This document shows positions 32,682 through 40,514 of a DNA stretch of 64,000 nt, piece by piece. Numbering within the stretch: the first letter of the stretch is position 1; each line of letters opens with the position of its first letter. Source of the stretch: Thioalkalivibrio halophilus (GTDB lineage: Bacteria; Pseudomonadota; Gammaproteobacteria; Ectothiorhodospirales; Ectothiorhodospiraceae). The notes below the pieces were generated by a model. That model was not told the origin of the DNA. It saw nothing but the letters and a program-made list of their open reading frames with translations, and did not search any database. Location: assembly GCF_001995255.1 (NCBI RefSeq), contig NZ_MUZR01000004.1, forward strand, positions 1 through 64,000. The letters are read 5' to 3'. The translations under genes and the position numbers were made by a program.

Positions 32682-33443
32682 GTGAGCGACGGCAGCGCCC
32701 CCGCGCTGGTTCTGCTGCATGGCTGGGGATTCTCGGGCGCTGTCTGGGAGCCCGTGATCCGTGCGCTGCGGGCGCGGGGGTACGCGGGGAGGATCCATGC
32801 CCCGGACCTGCCCGGCCATGGCGCCGCCGGCGGCGGTGACGAGCTGGCCGATCCGGATGCCGTCGCCGCGCAGCTGGTGGCGGGGTTGCCCGACGATCTC
32901 GAGAGTCCCGTGTGGGCCGGCTGGTCGCTGGGCGCACTGCCCGCGCTGGCCATCCGGGGAGCAGACGCGCGGGGACGCATCCTGGTGGCGGGGAGTCCGC
33001 GCTTCGTGTGCGCGGCGGACTGGCCGGAGGCAATGGATCCCCGCGAGCTGGAGGGCTTTGCCCGCCTGCTCGGCAGCGACACCGGGCGCCTGCGCCGCCA
33101 GTTTGCTGCGCTGTGCGCGCGGGGCGCGCAGGAGCCCGCCGCGCTCGCGCGTTCCCTGCGCGGCGGGCTGGAAGCGGCGGCGGCGCGACCCGAGGCCCTG
33201 GCGGCGGGGCTCGCCGCGCTGCGTGACGCGGACCGGCGTGGCGATCTGGGCGCCGGGTCGCCGCTGGCCGCGCTGCTGGCCGAAGACGACGCCCTGATCC
33301 CGCCGGGTCTGGAACGGCATCTGGCGACCCGGGTGCCCGGGGCGCGCATCCGGCGGGTGCCCGGTCCGCACGCCCTGCCGCTGGCGGCGCCCGATACGGT
33401 CGCCGAATTCATCCATGCAACGCTGGCGGAGATCCCCGCATGA
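32682..33443 (+). CDS. bioH: BioH-type pimeloyl-ACP methyl ester carboxylesterase
   Basis: A 253-residue alpha/beta hydrolase: LLHGWGFSGAVW (oxyanion region), nucleophile Ser in GWSLGALPA, an Asp in LLAEDDALIP and catalytic His in GPHALPL. BioH removes the methyl group from pimeloyl-ACP methyl ester at the end of BioC-dependent synthesis. It starts at GTG 32682 with a purine-rich GGGGG ahead. Its stop overlaps the bioC ATG (ATGA), the strongest sign it is BioH rather than another esterase. bioFAD are not in this window. Confidence 0.88.
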   Translation: MSDGSAPALVLLHGWGFSGAVWEPVIRALRARGYAGRIHAPDLPGHGAAGGGDELADPDAVAAQLVAGLPDDLESPVWAGWSLGALPALAIRGADARGRILVAGSPRFVCAADWPEAMDPRELEGFARLLGSDTGRLRRQFAALCARGAQEPAALARSLRGGLEAAAARPEALAAGLAALRDADRRGDLGAGSPLAALLAEDDALIPPGLERHLATRVPGARIRRVPGPHALPLAAPDTVAEFIHATLAEIPA

Positions 33444-34318
33444 GCGACATCGACCCTTCCGGCTTCGAACTCGACAAGGCACGGGTGCGTGAAGGCTTTG
33501 CCCGCGCCGCTGCCGACTACGAAACGCACGCGGCAGTGCAGCGCGAGGTTCAGGGGCGCCTGCTCGAACGCCTGGACCTGATCCGCATGCAGCCGGAACG
33601 CGTGATCGATCTGGGCTGCGGGATCGGCGAATCGTTCGACGACCTGGCCCGCCGTTACCGCAGCGCCCGCCTGACCGGGGTCGACTTCGCGCCGGCCATG
33701 CTGCAGCGAGCCCGCCGGCGCGGGCGCTGGCTGCGGCGCCCGCGGGTGCTGTGTGCCGACATGGAGGCCCTGCCGCTGGCCGACGCCTCGCAGGATCTGG
33801 CGATCTCCAGCGCCGCACTGCAGTGGTGCAGCAGTCTGGATCGCGCGTTTGCCGAGGTCCGCCGGATCCTGGCGCCCGGTGGCCTGTGGATGTTCACCAC
33901 CTTCGGCCCGGCCACCCTGAGCGAGCTGCGTGAGGCGTTCGCCGCGGTGGACGGCGGCGCGGCCGCCCACGTGAATGCCTTCATCGATATGCATGACATC
34001 GGCGATGCCCTGGTACGCGCAGGCTTCGCCGACCCGGTGATGGACCAGGAAAGCCTGACGCTGACCTACCCCGATCTGACCCGCCTGGTGCGGGATCTGC
34101 GAGGCGTGGGTGTCCGCAATGCCCTGTCGGGGCGCGGCCGCGGGCTGATGGGGCCGCGGCGCCTGGTGGCCGTGGCCGAAGCCTACGCCGAACGATTCGG
34201 CGTGGAAGGCCGTCTGCCGGCTACCTGGGAGGTGGTGTACGGGCACGCCTGGGTGCCGGACGCGCCCCCGCCGCGTGCGCCGGAAGGCCGCACCATCCCC
34301 ATTCGGCCGATCTCCTGA
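33440..34318 (+). CDS. bioC: BioC, malonyl-ACP O-methyltransferase
   Basis: A 292-residue class I methyltransferase. The N-terminal VREGFARAAADYETHAAVQ is the BioC signature, followed by SAM motif IDLGCGIGES and LPLADASQDLAISSAALQW. BioC methylates malonyl-ACP so the fatty-acid machinery can extend it to pimeloyl-ACP. It overlaps bioH by four bases. The hairpin at 34347-34365 may end the transcript. Confidence 0.94.
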   Translation: MSDIDPSGFELDKARVREGFARAAADYETHAAVQREVQGRLLERLDLIRMQPERVIDLGCGIGESFDDLARRYRSARLTGVDFAPAMLQRARRRGRWLRRPRVLCADMEALPLADASQDLAISSAALQWCSSLDRAFAEVRRILAPGGLWMFTTFGPATLSELREAFAAVDGGAAAHVNAFIDMHDIGDALVRAGFADPVMDQESLTLTYPDLTRLVRDLRGVGVRNALSGRGRGLMGPRRLVAVAEAYAERFGVEGRLPATWEVVYGHAWVPDAPPPRAPEGRTIPIRPIS

Positions 34319-34346
34319 CGTCCGCCCCTCGCACTCCCTCGAAAAT

Positions 34347-34404
34347 CCCGCGACAAAATCGCGGGTGCGTGATTTGCCTCAACACCGAGTGGAATCACTC
34401 GGTG
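34347..34404 (+). repeat. Two adjacent perfect stem-loops downstream of bioC
   Basis: CCCGCGA-CAAAA-TCGCGGG (34347-34365) and CACCGAGTG-GAAT-CACTCGGTG (34383-34404) are both perfect. Neither has a T-run. They may be factor-assisted bioC ends or protein-binding palindromes ahead of ccoN. An FNR-like site lies between them. Confidence 0.5.
34369..34382. promoter_or_regulatory. FNR/ANR-like half-matched site upstream of ccoN
   Basis: GTGAT-TTGC-CTCAA matches the FNR consensus TTGAT-N4-ATCAA at eight of ten positions. cbb3 operons are classically FNR/ANR-activated. However, it lies about 150 bases ahead of the candidate -10 at 34526, not at the usual -41.5, so the assignment is tentative. Confidence 0.35.
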
Positions 34405-34502
34405 CACTCTCGCGTCAGGGGTATCCGCCGGTGTATCCTTCAGCGGCCAGAAAGTTCCCCTGCTCTCGAACGAATGTCCGACTGCAGGGGGTGGTCTTGG
34501 TT

Positions 34503-34531
34503 TTTTTTGTCGACCGGTAATGGGGTAGAGT
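34503..34531 (+). promoter_or_regulatory. Candidate ccoN promoter
   Basis: A TAGAGT (34526-34531) is preceded at 17 bases by a run of eight T (34501-34508), the only such tract in the region. The same 18-base context around the TAGAGT, with one mismatch, occurs at 17963-17980 upstream of the Rpn gene. Confidence 0.35.
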
Positions 34532-34587
34532 TCTGAGCCCCCGATCCATCGGGACCTTCGTGTTCCCCGCAGCAAGGTGGAAAAGTC

Positions 34588-36075
34588 ATGTCACAAGCAG
34601 CCACTACCGCGGGTGCCGCACCCGCAGCGTCAGTCGCTTCAACCGAGCAGTACAATTACGCGATCGTCAAGAAGTTCGCGGTTGCCGCCGTCCTCTGGGG
34701 CGTGTTCGGCATGGCCGCCGGGGTCTGGATTGCCTCGCAGCTCGCGTGGCCGTTCCTGAACTTCGACATCGCGCAGATCACCTTCGGGCGCTTCCGCCCG
34801 GTGCACACCACGGCGGTGATCTTCGGCTTCGGGGGTAACGCCCTGTTCGCCACGTCCTATTACGTCGTCCAGCGCACCTGTCACGCGCGACTGTGGAACG
34901 ACTCCCTGGCCAGCTTCACGTTCTATGGCTGGAACCTCGCACTCATTCTGGGTGTGATCAGTTACATGGCCGGGATCACGCAGGGTCGCGAATACGCCGA
35001 GTTCAACTGGCAGATCGACCTGATCATCCTGGTGACCTGGGTGGTGTACTTCCTGGTCTTCACCATGACGCTGCTGCGCCGCAACCAGCCGCACATCTAC
35101 GTGGCGAACTGGTTCTTCATGTCGTTCATCCTTGCGACCGCGCTGCTGCACATCTTCAACAACATCGAAGTGCCGGTGGGCCTGTTCAACCCGCAGTCCT
35201 ACCCGATGTTCTCCGGTGTGCAGGACGCGATGCGCCAGTGGTGGTACGGCCATAACGCGGTGGGCTTCTTCCTGACCGCGGCCTTCCTCGGGATGATGTA
35301 CTACTTCGTGCCGAAGCAGGCCGGTCGCCCGATCTACTCGTACAAGCTGTCGATCATCCACTTCTGGGCGCTGATCTTCCTGTACATGTGGGTGGGTGCG
35401 CACCACCTGCACTGGACGGCCCTGCCGGACTGGGTCTCCACCCTGGCGGCAACCTTCTCCATCCTGCTCCTGCTGCCGTCCTGGGGCGGCATGATCAACG
35501 GGATCATGACCCTGTCGGGCGCCTGGGACAAACTGCGCACCGACCCGATCATGCTGTTCCTGATCACCGCGCTGGCGTTCTACGGCATGTCGACCTTCGA
35601 GGGTCCGATGATGTCGCTGAAGAGCGTGAATGCGCTGTCCCACTACACCGACTGGACGGTGGGCCATGTGCACTCCGGTGCCCTGGGCTGGGTGGCGATG
35701 ATCAGCTTCGGCTCGCTCTATCACCTGATCCCGCGCCTGTGGAACGTGAACCTCTTCAGCCTGAAGCTGGTGTACGTGCACTTCTTCCTGGCGACCGTCG
35801 GCATCGTGCTCTACATCACCGCGATGTGGGTGGCCGGTATCGGTCAGGGCCTGATGCTGCGTGCCTTCGACCAGTACGGGAACCTGGCCTACACCTTCAC
35901 CGAGTCCGTGGTGTTCCTGCATCAGCCGTACGTGGTGCGTGCCATCGGCGGCGGTCTGTTCCTCCTGGGCATGGTGATCATGGCGTTCAACATCTTCATG
36001 ACGGTCCGCTCGGGCATCAAGGCGGAAGCCCGTGCCCGTCAGGAAGCCATCGAAGCCGAAGCCCGCACGGCCTGA
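34588..36075 (+). CDS. ccoN: cbb3-type cytochrome oxidase subunit I
   Basis: A 495-residue heme-copper oxidase subunit with twelve or more helices. Heme and copper ligands are visible: [28 protein letters not shown] (CuB His), [14 protein letters not shown] (His-His) and the heme pair in [11 protein letters not shown]. The YFVPKQAG and RIPRLW-like contexts are typical of CcoN. It reduces O2 to water at high affinity and pumps protons. First gene of ccoNOQP-GHIS. An ATG at 34588 follows AAGGTGG. Confidence 0.97.
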   Translation: MSQAATTAGAAPAASVASTEQYNYAIVKKFAVAAVLWGVFGMAAGVWIASQLAWPFLNFDIAQITFGRFRPVHTTAVIFGFGGNALFATSYYVVQRTCHARLWNDSLASFTFYGWNLALILGVISYMAGITQGREYAEFNWQIDLIILVTWVVYFLVFTMTLLRRNQPHIYVANWFFMSFILATALLHIFNNIEVPVGLFNPQSYPMFSGVQDAMRQWWYGHNAVGFFLTAAFLGMMYYFVPKQAGRPIYSYKLSIIHFWALIFLYMWVGAHHLHWTALPDWVSTLAATFSILLLLPSWGGMINGIMTLSGAWDKLRTDPIMLFLITALAFYGMSTFEGPMMSLKSVNALSHYTDWTVGHVHSGALGWVAMISFGSLYHLIPRLWNVNLFSLKLVYVHFFLATVGIVLYITAMWVAGIGQGLMLRAFDQYGNLAYTFTESVVFLHQPYVVRAIGGGLFLLGMVIMAFNIFMTVRSGIKAEARARQEAIEAEARTA

Positions 36076-36094
36076 TCAGGGGAGAAGAGGAATC

Positions 36095-36829
36095 ATGAAG
36101 CACGAAAGCGTAGAGACTAACGCCGGACTCCTGATCGTCCTGACTCTGGCCGTCATCAGTGTCGGCGGCCTGGTCGAGATCGTCCCGCTGTTCTACATCG
36201 ACGATACCGTCGAAGAGGTGGATGGCGTCCGGCCCTATACCCCGCTGGAGCAGCGGGGGCGCGACATCTACATCCGGGAAGGCTGCTACGCCTGCCATTC
36301 GCAGATGGTGCGGCCCTTCCGTGACGAGATGCTGCGTTACGGCAATTACTCGCTGGCGGCCGAGTCGCAGTACGACTACCCGTTCCAGTGGGGTTCCAAG
36401 CGGACCGGTCCGGACCTTGCCCGGGTGGGCGGCAAGTACTCCAACGAGTGGCAGGTCCAGCACCTGATCGACCCGCAGTCGCTGGTGCCGGAATCCATCA
36501 TGCCGGGTTACCCGTGGCTGGCGGAGACGCCTCTGGACATGTCCGATCTCGAGGACCGGATGATTGCCCTGAAGCGCGTGGGCGTTCCTTACTCCCTTAC
36601 GGAAGAGGAGTACGAGCGTAACGTCGAGAAGTACGGCGAAGAACACGCCCGCATGTTCGACATCAACCGGGCGGAGGAAAACCTGATCGAACAGGCCCAG
36701 GCCGAGAACTTTGACGGCAACAGCGCCACCATTACCGAAATGGACGCCATCGTTGCCTACATGCAGGTTCTGGGAACCATGGTCGATTTCAGTGAATACG
36801 ATGACGGCCACTTTGCCGAATTCCGGTAA
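36095..36829 (+). CDS. ccoO: cbb3 oxidase subunit II, monoheme cytochrome c
   Basis: A 244-residue protein with one N-terminal helix (about 11-35) and a single heme c site EGCYACHSQMVRPF (near residue 64). MPGYPWL, with the distal Met, follows. CcoO relays electrons from CcoP to CcoN. It has its own GGGGAGAAGAGG site 19 bases after ccoN. Confidence 0.97.
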   Translation: MKHESVETNAGLLIVLTLAVISVGGLVEIVPLFYIDDTVEEVDGVRPYTPLEQRGRDIYIREGCYACHSQMVRPFRDEMLRYGNYSLAAESQYDYPFQWGSKRTGPDLARVGGKYSNEWQVQHLIDPQSLVPESIMPGYPWLAETPLDMSDLEDRMIALKRVGVPYSLTEEEYERNVEKYGEEHARMFDINRAEENLIEQAQAENFDGNSATITEMDAIVAYMQVLGTMVDFSEYDDGHFAEFR

Positions 36830-36853
36830 GCCGTCAGGGAGCTCGATTCCGTC

Positions 36854-37075
36854 ATGCTGAGTTTGTGGGAATGGATCCAGGACATGGGCAACAGCAAGAC
36901 CCTGGCCCTGATCCTGTTCATGAGCACGTTCGTCGGGGTGGTGATCTACCTGTTCGCCAGCCCCCGGCGTGCACGGAAATTCGAGACGTATCGCTACATT
37001 CCTCTGGATGATGATGATTCACATCGGGAGCCGACGACGTCCCGGCGTGACAAAACCGAGAGTGACGAGCAATGA
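36854..37075 (+). CDS. ccoQ: CcoQ, small cbb3 subunit
   Basis: A 73-residue single-helix protein (about 17-35: LALILFMSTFVGVVIYLF) followed by PRRARKFETYRYIPLDDD, the conserved CcoQ tail. It stabilises the oxidase. The stop overlaps the ccoP ATG by four bases. Confidence 0.93.
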   Translation: MLSLWEWIQDMGNSKTLALILFMSTFVGVVIYLFASPRRARKFETYRYIPLDDDDSHREPTTSRRDKTESDEQ

Positions 37076-38004
37076 GCACACAGGACAATCGCAAACCGGG
37101 TCAGGGTGAGGTGGAAACCACCGGTCACGTCTGGGACCAGGACCTCGCCGAATACAACAATCCGCTGCCGCGCTGGTGGCTGTGGGGCTTTTACGCCACG
37201 GTCGTGTTCGCCCTGGTCTACTGGGTCCTCTACCCGGCCTGGCCCATCGGCGACACCTTTACCAAGGGGCTGGCCTCGGTGACTTACGAGCAGGACGGCG
37301 AGGAGGTCACCACGCACTGGAACACCCGTGCGCTGTTCTACCGGGACATGCAGACCGGTGAATACGCCGTGCGCCAGCGCAACATGCTGGAACAGGTTGC
37401 GGGCATGGAGTACGCCGAAATCCTGCAGGACGCGGACGCGATGAGCTTCGTGAACGCCTACGCCCAGGGTTCCTTCGGCACGTGGTGCGCGGCCTGCCAT
37501 CAGGTGGGCGGTGCCGGCGTGATCGGCCAGTATCCCAACCTGCGGAACGACCACTGGAAGTGGGGCGGCACGGTGGAGCAGATCGAAGAAACCCTGGTTC
37601 AGGGACGCCTGGGCTACATGCCCGGTTATCGGGGCATCCTTTCGGACCAGCAGCTGGAGAACGTCTCCGCTTTCGTCCTGTCGATGAACGGCTACGACAT
37701 GGATCCGGCCGCGGTCGAGGCGGGCGAGCGGATCTTCACCGGCACTGACGGCGGCTGCTTCCAGTGCCACGGTACCGGCGGCGAGGGGCTCGAATCCCAG
37801 GGTGCGCCCAACCTGACCAATGACATCTGGGGTCTGGTGGACGTCCACGGTGCCGCCGACGATGGGGAGCGTCAGCGTCAGGTCGCGCGTTTCATCGGCA
37901 ACGGTGCCCAGCGCGAGATGCCGGCCTTCGCGGATCGGCTGTCGGATGAAGAGATCAAGATCCTGACGGCCTACGTGCACTCCCTCGGTGGCGGGCAGCC
38001 GTAA
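37072..38004 (+). CDS. ccoP: cbb3 oxidase subunit III, diheme cytochrome c
   Basis: A 310-residue protein. The conserved N-terminus HVWDQDLAEYNNPLPRWWLW leads into one anchoring helix, and two class I heme domains follow with CAACH (near 139) and CFQCH (near 229). CcoP receives electrons from soluble or anchored cytochromes c, for which the diheme cytochrome at 25982 is a candidate. Coupled to ccoQ by ATGA. Confidence 0.97.
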   Translation: MSTQDNRKPGQGEVETTGHVWDQDLAEYNNPLPRWWLWGFYATVVFALVYWVLYPAWPIGDTFTKGLASVTYEQDGEEVTTHWNTRALFYRDMQTGEYAVRQRNMLEQVAGMEYAEILQDADAMSFVNAYAQGSFGTWCAACHQVGGAGVIGQYPNLRNDHWKWGGTVEQIEETLVQGRLGYMPGYRGILSDQQLENVSAFVLSMNGYDMDPAAVEAGERIFTGTDGGCFQCHGTGGEGLESQGAPNLTNDIWGLVDVHGAADDGERQRQVARFIGNGAQREMPAFADRLSDEEIKILTAYVHSLGGGQP

Positions 38005-38040
38005 GCCCGCTGCTTCTTCCGCGTCGCTATTCGACCGCAA

Positions 38041-38067
38041 GGGTGCGAGGTTCTTGACCTCGCACCC
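38041..38067 (+). repeat. Perfect stem-loop between ccoP and ccoG
   Basis: GGGTGCGAGGT and ACCTCGCACCC form an 11-base-pair stem around TCTTG. There is no T-run, so it is more likely a 3'-end stabiliser of the structural ccoNOQP message, or a partial terminator, than a strong terminator. Confidence 0.55.
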
Positions 38068-38150
38068 GTATTAGCTGTTAATGATTCAAATCCCATGGGA
38101 CACCGGACCTGCGGCGTCCCTGATCCGGGGCCGTTCCCCGGGAGGCATTG

Positions 38151-39557
38151 ATGGCGGAACAGCAGCCGATGTACGAAGCCCGTATCCCGATCCATCCGCG
38201 TTCGGTTAAAGGGCGGTTCCGCAACCTCAAGACCGGTATCCTGCTCGTCGCCTACAGCGTTTATTTCCTGCTTCCGTGGATCCGCTGGGAGCGTGAGTAC
38301 GGCCCGAATCAGGCCATCCTCTTCGATATCCCGGGTCGCCAGTTCTTCCTGTTCGATCTCGTGGTGTATCCCCAGGATATCTTCTGGCTCGCCGGCTTCC
38401 TGATGCTCGCTGCCGTCACGCTCTTCTTCGTGACCGGTCTGGCCGGTCGCGTGTTCTGCGGCTATTTCTGTTTCCAGACGCTGTGGACCGACGTGTACAT
38501 GTTCCTGGAGCGGAAGATCCAGGGTGAGCGGCCCGCGCGGATCCGGCTGTCGAAGCAGCCATGGAATGGCGAAAAGATCCTCAAATACACCGCGACGCAC
38601 GCCTCGTGGCTGCTGGTTGCGTTTGCCACCGGACTGGGGTTCGTCCTCTACTGGGGTGACGCGCCCACCATCGTGCAGCAGTTCTTCGTCGGCGAGGCCG
38701 TGTTTGCAGCCTATGTGACGGCGGGCATCCTCACGGCCACCACCTACACGGCAGCGGGGCTGGCACGCGAACAGGTCTGCACCTTTATCTGCCCGTACGC
38801 GCGGTTCCAGAGCGTGATGTTCGACAAGGACACCATGATTGTGTCCTACGACGAAAACCGCGGCGAAGGTTCGGCAGGGCGGGCGAAGCCGGTCAAGGGG
38901 TTCCAGACGCGCGAGGAGCGCCAGGCGGCGGGTGTCGGCGACTGCATTGATTGCGGCTATTGCGTGCAGGTGTGTCCCACCGGGATCGACATCCGGGACG
39001 GACTCCAGTATCAGTGCATCCACTGCGCGCTGTGCGTGGATGCCTGCGACACGATCATGGACAAGCAGGGCTGGCCCCGCGGCCTGATCCGCTACACCTC
39101 CGAACGCGAGCTGGAAGGTGGCAAGACGCACCCGATCCGGCTGAAGACCGTGGGTTACGGGGCGGTGATGCTGGTCATCCTGGGGGCCCTGGTGGCGAGC
39201 ATCCTGGATCGTCCGCCGATGGATGCCAACGTGAATCAGGTGCGCCAGCCCCTCTACGTACAGATGTCGGACGGCCAGATCCAGAACTCCTACGAAATCC
39301 GCCTGAACAATACGAGTCAGGAAGTGCTCGACTTTGAACTGGGGATCGATGGCCTGGACGGTGCCACGCTGGATCTGGGGCAGGTGTCGGACATCCGCCT
39401 GGAGCCGGGCGAACGCCTGACGGTGCTGGCGCGAGTGCGCTACGATGTTCCGGCGGATGCCTCCGGATCCCGGATCCCGTTCGACTTCGTGATTACGGAT
39501 CGTCAGGGTCGGATCGACCCCTACACCATCGGCTCCCAGTTCAGCTACGCGCGCTGA
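38151..39557 (+). CDS. ccoG: CcoG/FixG/RdxA, copper reductase for cbb3 assembly
   Basis: A 468-residue membrane protein with about five helices. NosR/NapH-type motifs FCGYFCFQTLW and CTFICPYARFQ are visible, then two 4Fe-4S motifs CIDCGYCVQVCPTG and CIHCALCVDACD, and a C-terminal immunoglobulin-like periplasmic domain (about 360-468). CcoG reduces Cu(II) during oxidase maturation. ATG 38151 has GGGAGG five bases ahead. Confidence 0.95.
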   Translation: MAEQQPMYEARIPIHPRSVKGRFRNLKTGILLVAYSVYFLLPWIRWEREYGPNQAILFDIPGRQFFLFDLVVYPQDIFWLAGFLMLAAVTLFFVTGLAGRVFCGYFCFQTLWTDVYMFLERKIQGERPARIRLSKQPWNGEKILKYTATHASWLLVAFATGLGFVLYWGDAPTIVQQFFVGEAVFAAYVTAGILTATTYTAAGLAREQVCTFICPYARFQSVMFDKDTMIVSYDENRGEGSAGRAKPVKGFQTREERQAAGVGDCIDCGYCVQVCPTGIDIRDGLQYQCIHCALCVDACDTIMDKQGWPRGLIRYTSERELEGGKTHPIRLKTVGYGAVMLVILGALVASILDRPPMDANVNQVRQPLYVQMSDGQIQNSYEIRLNNTSQEVLDFELGIDGLDGATLDLGQVSDIRLEPGERLTVLARVRYDVPADASGSRIPFDFVITDRQGRIDPYTIGSQFSYAR

Positions 39558-39647
39558 CCGGAGGGCGGACCTCTACCCCGGCAAACGGATGTGCCGGGGT
39601 TCGCAAACACCGGACGCAACCCCGTCCCCGTGGACGTTGAAGGCATC

Positions 39648-40475
39648 ATGAGCAACCTGGTTATTACCCTTGGCCTGGGCAGTGCCGCCCTGGCGCTGCT
39701 GTTCTTCCTGATCTACCGCTTCACGCGCCTGCGCGCCTATCACGCGGCTGCGGTCGTGGTGGCGGTCATGCTGTTCGTGTTCATCCCGGCTTCCATCCTT
39801 ACCTGGCAGGGGGCGGATGTCTTCGCCATCCATCTGGCGCTGTACGTGATCGTGCCTTACGGGCTCGGGATCGTGTTCAGCCAGAAGGAGGCCGAGGCGG
39901 CCGCCGGCAAGGCCCACGTGGGGCGTCTGCACTGGGCGCCGATGGTGATCGTCGGGTTCTTCACCATCATTGCAACGGTTCAGGCCGTGCTGATTACCCT
40001 CGCGCACAATGGCATGCCGGACCGTTTCATCGGTACCCTGCTGCCCGAGCCGGACGCCCCCGTGGAGCGCGTGACCTCGGCGTTCCCGGGGCTGGTCGAC
40101 GGCTTGGAGGATCGTGACCAGGCGCTGGCGGTGCATCGCATGAGCGAACTGGAGGAGCAGGCCTCGCGTGGCTGGGAGATCCGGCAGGGGTGGCTGGGAG
40201 AGCCCCGCAAGGGGGAGACCGAGACGCTGCGGGTCGAGGTCCGCGACGCCGAGGGCCGGCCGCTCGAAGGGGCAGAGGTCACGGGTACCTTCCTCTGGCT
40301 CGCCGACCATCGCAAGGATCAGCCCTTCGCCATGCGCGAACGGGGTGACGGATTCTACGAGGTCGACGTGGCACTTCCCGAGGCCGGGCGCTGGGATCTG
40401 CGCTTCTTCGTCGAACGCGACGGGGCGCAGGTCGAACAGCAGGCGAACACGCGCGTTCACGGTCACTCGGGCTGA
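39648..40475 (+). CDS. ccoH: FixH/CcoH-family protein with multi-helix N-terminal extension
   Basis: A 275-residue protein. The C-terminal half carries the FixH pattern: one helix (WAPMVIVGFFTIIATVQAV), then a beta-rich periplasmic domain with GWEIRQ, VRDAEGRPLEGAEV and an EAGRWDLRF close. FixH/CcoH assists copper insertion and stays with the oxidase. Ordinary members are about 150-170 residues with a single helix; this one adds about 105 residues with three helices ahead of it. The ATG at 39648 has GAAGG nearby. Position between ccoG and ccoI is the standard order. Confidence 0.82.
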   Translation: MSNLVITLGLGSAALALLFFLIYRFTRLRAYHAAAVVVAVMLFVFIPASILTWQGADVFAIHLALYVIVPYGLGIVFSQKEAEAAAGKAHVGRLHWAPMVIVGFFTIIATVQAVLITLAHNGMPDRFIGTLLPEPDAPVERVTSAFPGLVDGLEDRDQALAVHRMSELEEQASRGWEIRQGWLGEPRKGETETLRVEVRDAEGRPLEGAEVTGTFLWLADHRKDQPFAMRERGDGFYEVDVALPEAGRWDLRFFVERDGAQVEQQANTRVHGHSG

Positions 40476-40514
40476 CGGCGCGGGTCCCGATGAGGCCATG
40501 CGTCTGACCCTGTC

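Noticed and set aside
34498-34510. Eight-T run as a terminator for bioC
   Set aside because: No stem precedes it, and it lies 180 bases past bioC. It fits better as a promoter tract.
38075-38095. A second FNR-like site between ccoP and ccoG (around TTAATGATTCAA)
   Set aside because: Only one half-site matches at correct spacing.
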